10,977 nt of DNA from Peptococcaceae bacterium. GTDB lineage: Bacteria; Bacillota; Peptococcia; DRI-13; UBA5745. Position numbers and translations under genes: made by a program. The stretch spans positions 1 to 10,977 of the forward strand of contig JAISDM010000100.1 of the NCBI GenBank assembly GCA_031264885.1. The letters run 5' to 3'. Every line of letters begins with the position of its first letter. Positions within the stretch are counted from its first letter, which is position 1. The notes below the pieces were generated by a model. That model had not been told where the DNA came from, ran no database searches, and was given only the letters and a program-made list of their open reading frames with translations. This document shows positions 10,836-10,977 of this stretch, piece after piece.

Positions 10836-10977
10836 TGTCTCCGCTGAGGCAAACTGTCCTGTTCGCGGCGGCATTGGCGGCGGCAACGGTCTTTGATCTC
10901 CGGCGCCGGATGATCCCGGACGGCGTCTGCGCGGTTCTGGCGATGGCGGGGCTGATCTCTTTCAGTCCCGCCAGGCT
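10835..10977 (+). CDS. A24-family prepilin peptidase, N-terminal part
   Basis: The gene is cut by the window end after 47 codons. ATG 10835-10837 overlaps the preceding TAA by one base, so it is translationally coupled. Residues 1-18 are a hydrophobic helix (VLFAAALAAATVF), followed directly by F-D-L-R-R-R-M-I-P-D (20-29), the first catalytic aspartate motif of the A24 prepilin/preflagellin peptidases (D-x-R-x-x-x-I-P). Such membrane proteases cut the positively charged leader from type IV pilin-like and Flp/Tad proteins. The second catalytic motif would lie downstream. The N-terminal cytoplasmic methylase domain is absent, as in TadV/CpaA-type enzymes. It suggests that a pilus-like assembly module follows. 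Confidence 0.85.
   Translation, partial: MSPLRQTVLFAAALAAATVFDLRRRMIPDGVCAVLAMAGLISFSPAR

Larger units (their letters stand above)
2939..10977. mobile_element. Left portion of a putative integrative and conjugative element (partial)
   Basis: From the 3' end of tRNA-Pro onward, gene content changes from housekeeping to a one-directional series typical of Clostridia ICEs: ArdA-family antirestriction proteins, an orphan Dam-type methylase, a YodL-domain protein, several SpoVG-family proteins, a DUF6133-type membrane protein and a prepilin peptidase. The position next to a tRNA 3' end fits tRNA-targeted integration. No integrase, relaxase, coupling protein or repeated att core is visible in the window, so the element must continue past the right edge. 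The left limit is inferred from gene content, not from a direct repeat. Confidence 0.65.

Overview
The window reads as a Gram-positive, Clostridia-type anaerobe chromosome. Starts are served by strong AGGAGG-type ribosome binding sites with frequent GTG/TTG starts, the tRNA gene encodes its CCA, and a DUF3793 gene sits next to a short-chain flavodoxin gene. The species cannot be named from the sequence. The DNA is mostly GC-rich, with a visibly more AT-rich stretch around 3.4-4.5 kb.

Left part (1-2938), ordinary chromosome: the tail of a HAD-type hydrolase gene (+) converges on a thiolase gene (-). A ~300-base divergent intergenic region follows, holding perfect inverted repeats that look like an operator, a clear sigma-A promoter and a structured leader. 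Then come DUF3793 and flavodoxin (+) and a tRNA-Pro(CGG) gene with its own near-consensus promoter and intrinsic terminator.

Right part (about 2939 to the end), accessory DNA: this looks like the left portion of an integrative and conjugative element (ICE) inserted at, or starting just after, the 3' end of tRNA-Pro. No integrase, relaxase or second att copy is in the window, so the boundary is inferred. The non-coding end carries inverted repeats, a tRNA-like remnant and a bidirectional terminator. All genes are on the + strand: a small conserved-looking protein; a 145-aa element protein; a 478-aa protein with two tandem ArdA-like modules; (after a strong terminator) an orphan Dam-type adenine methylase; a 143-aa unknown; a protein with two AbrB-like halves; a second ArdA-family protein; a frameshifted mini-gene; a YodL-domain protein; two tandemly duplicated SpoVG-family genes; a small DUF6133-type membrane protein; a third SpoVG-like protein with an acidic repeat tail; and the start of an A24 prepilin peptidase.

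Working together (inference): the ArdA-like proteins and the methylase would protect transferred DNA from restriction. The AbrB-like and SpoVG-like proteins would be nucleic-acid-binding regulators. The DUF6133 protein plus prepilin peptidase mark the start of a Tad/type IV pilin-like module that probably continues downstream. The most unusual signal is a short C-terminal M-x-M motif ([P/F]-[N/V/D]-M-x-M) shared by five proteins of three unrelated families in the element. It may be a common tag, for example for delivery through the conjugation channel.
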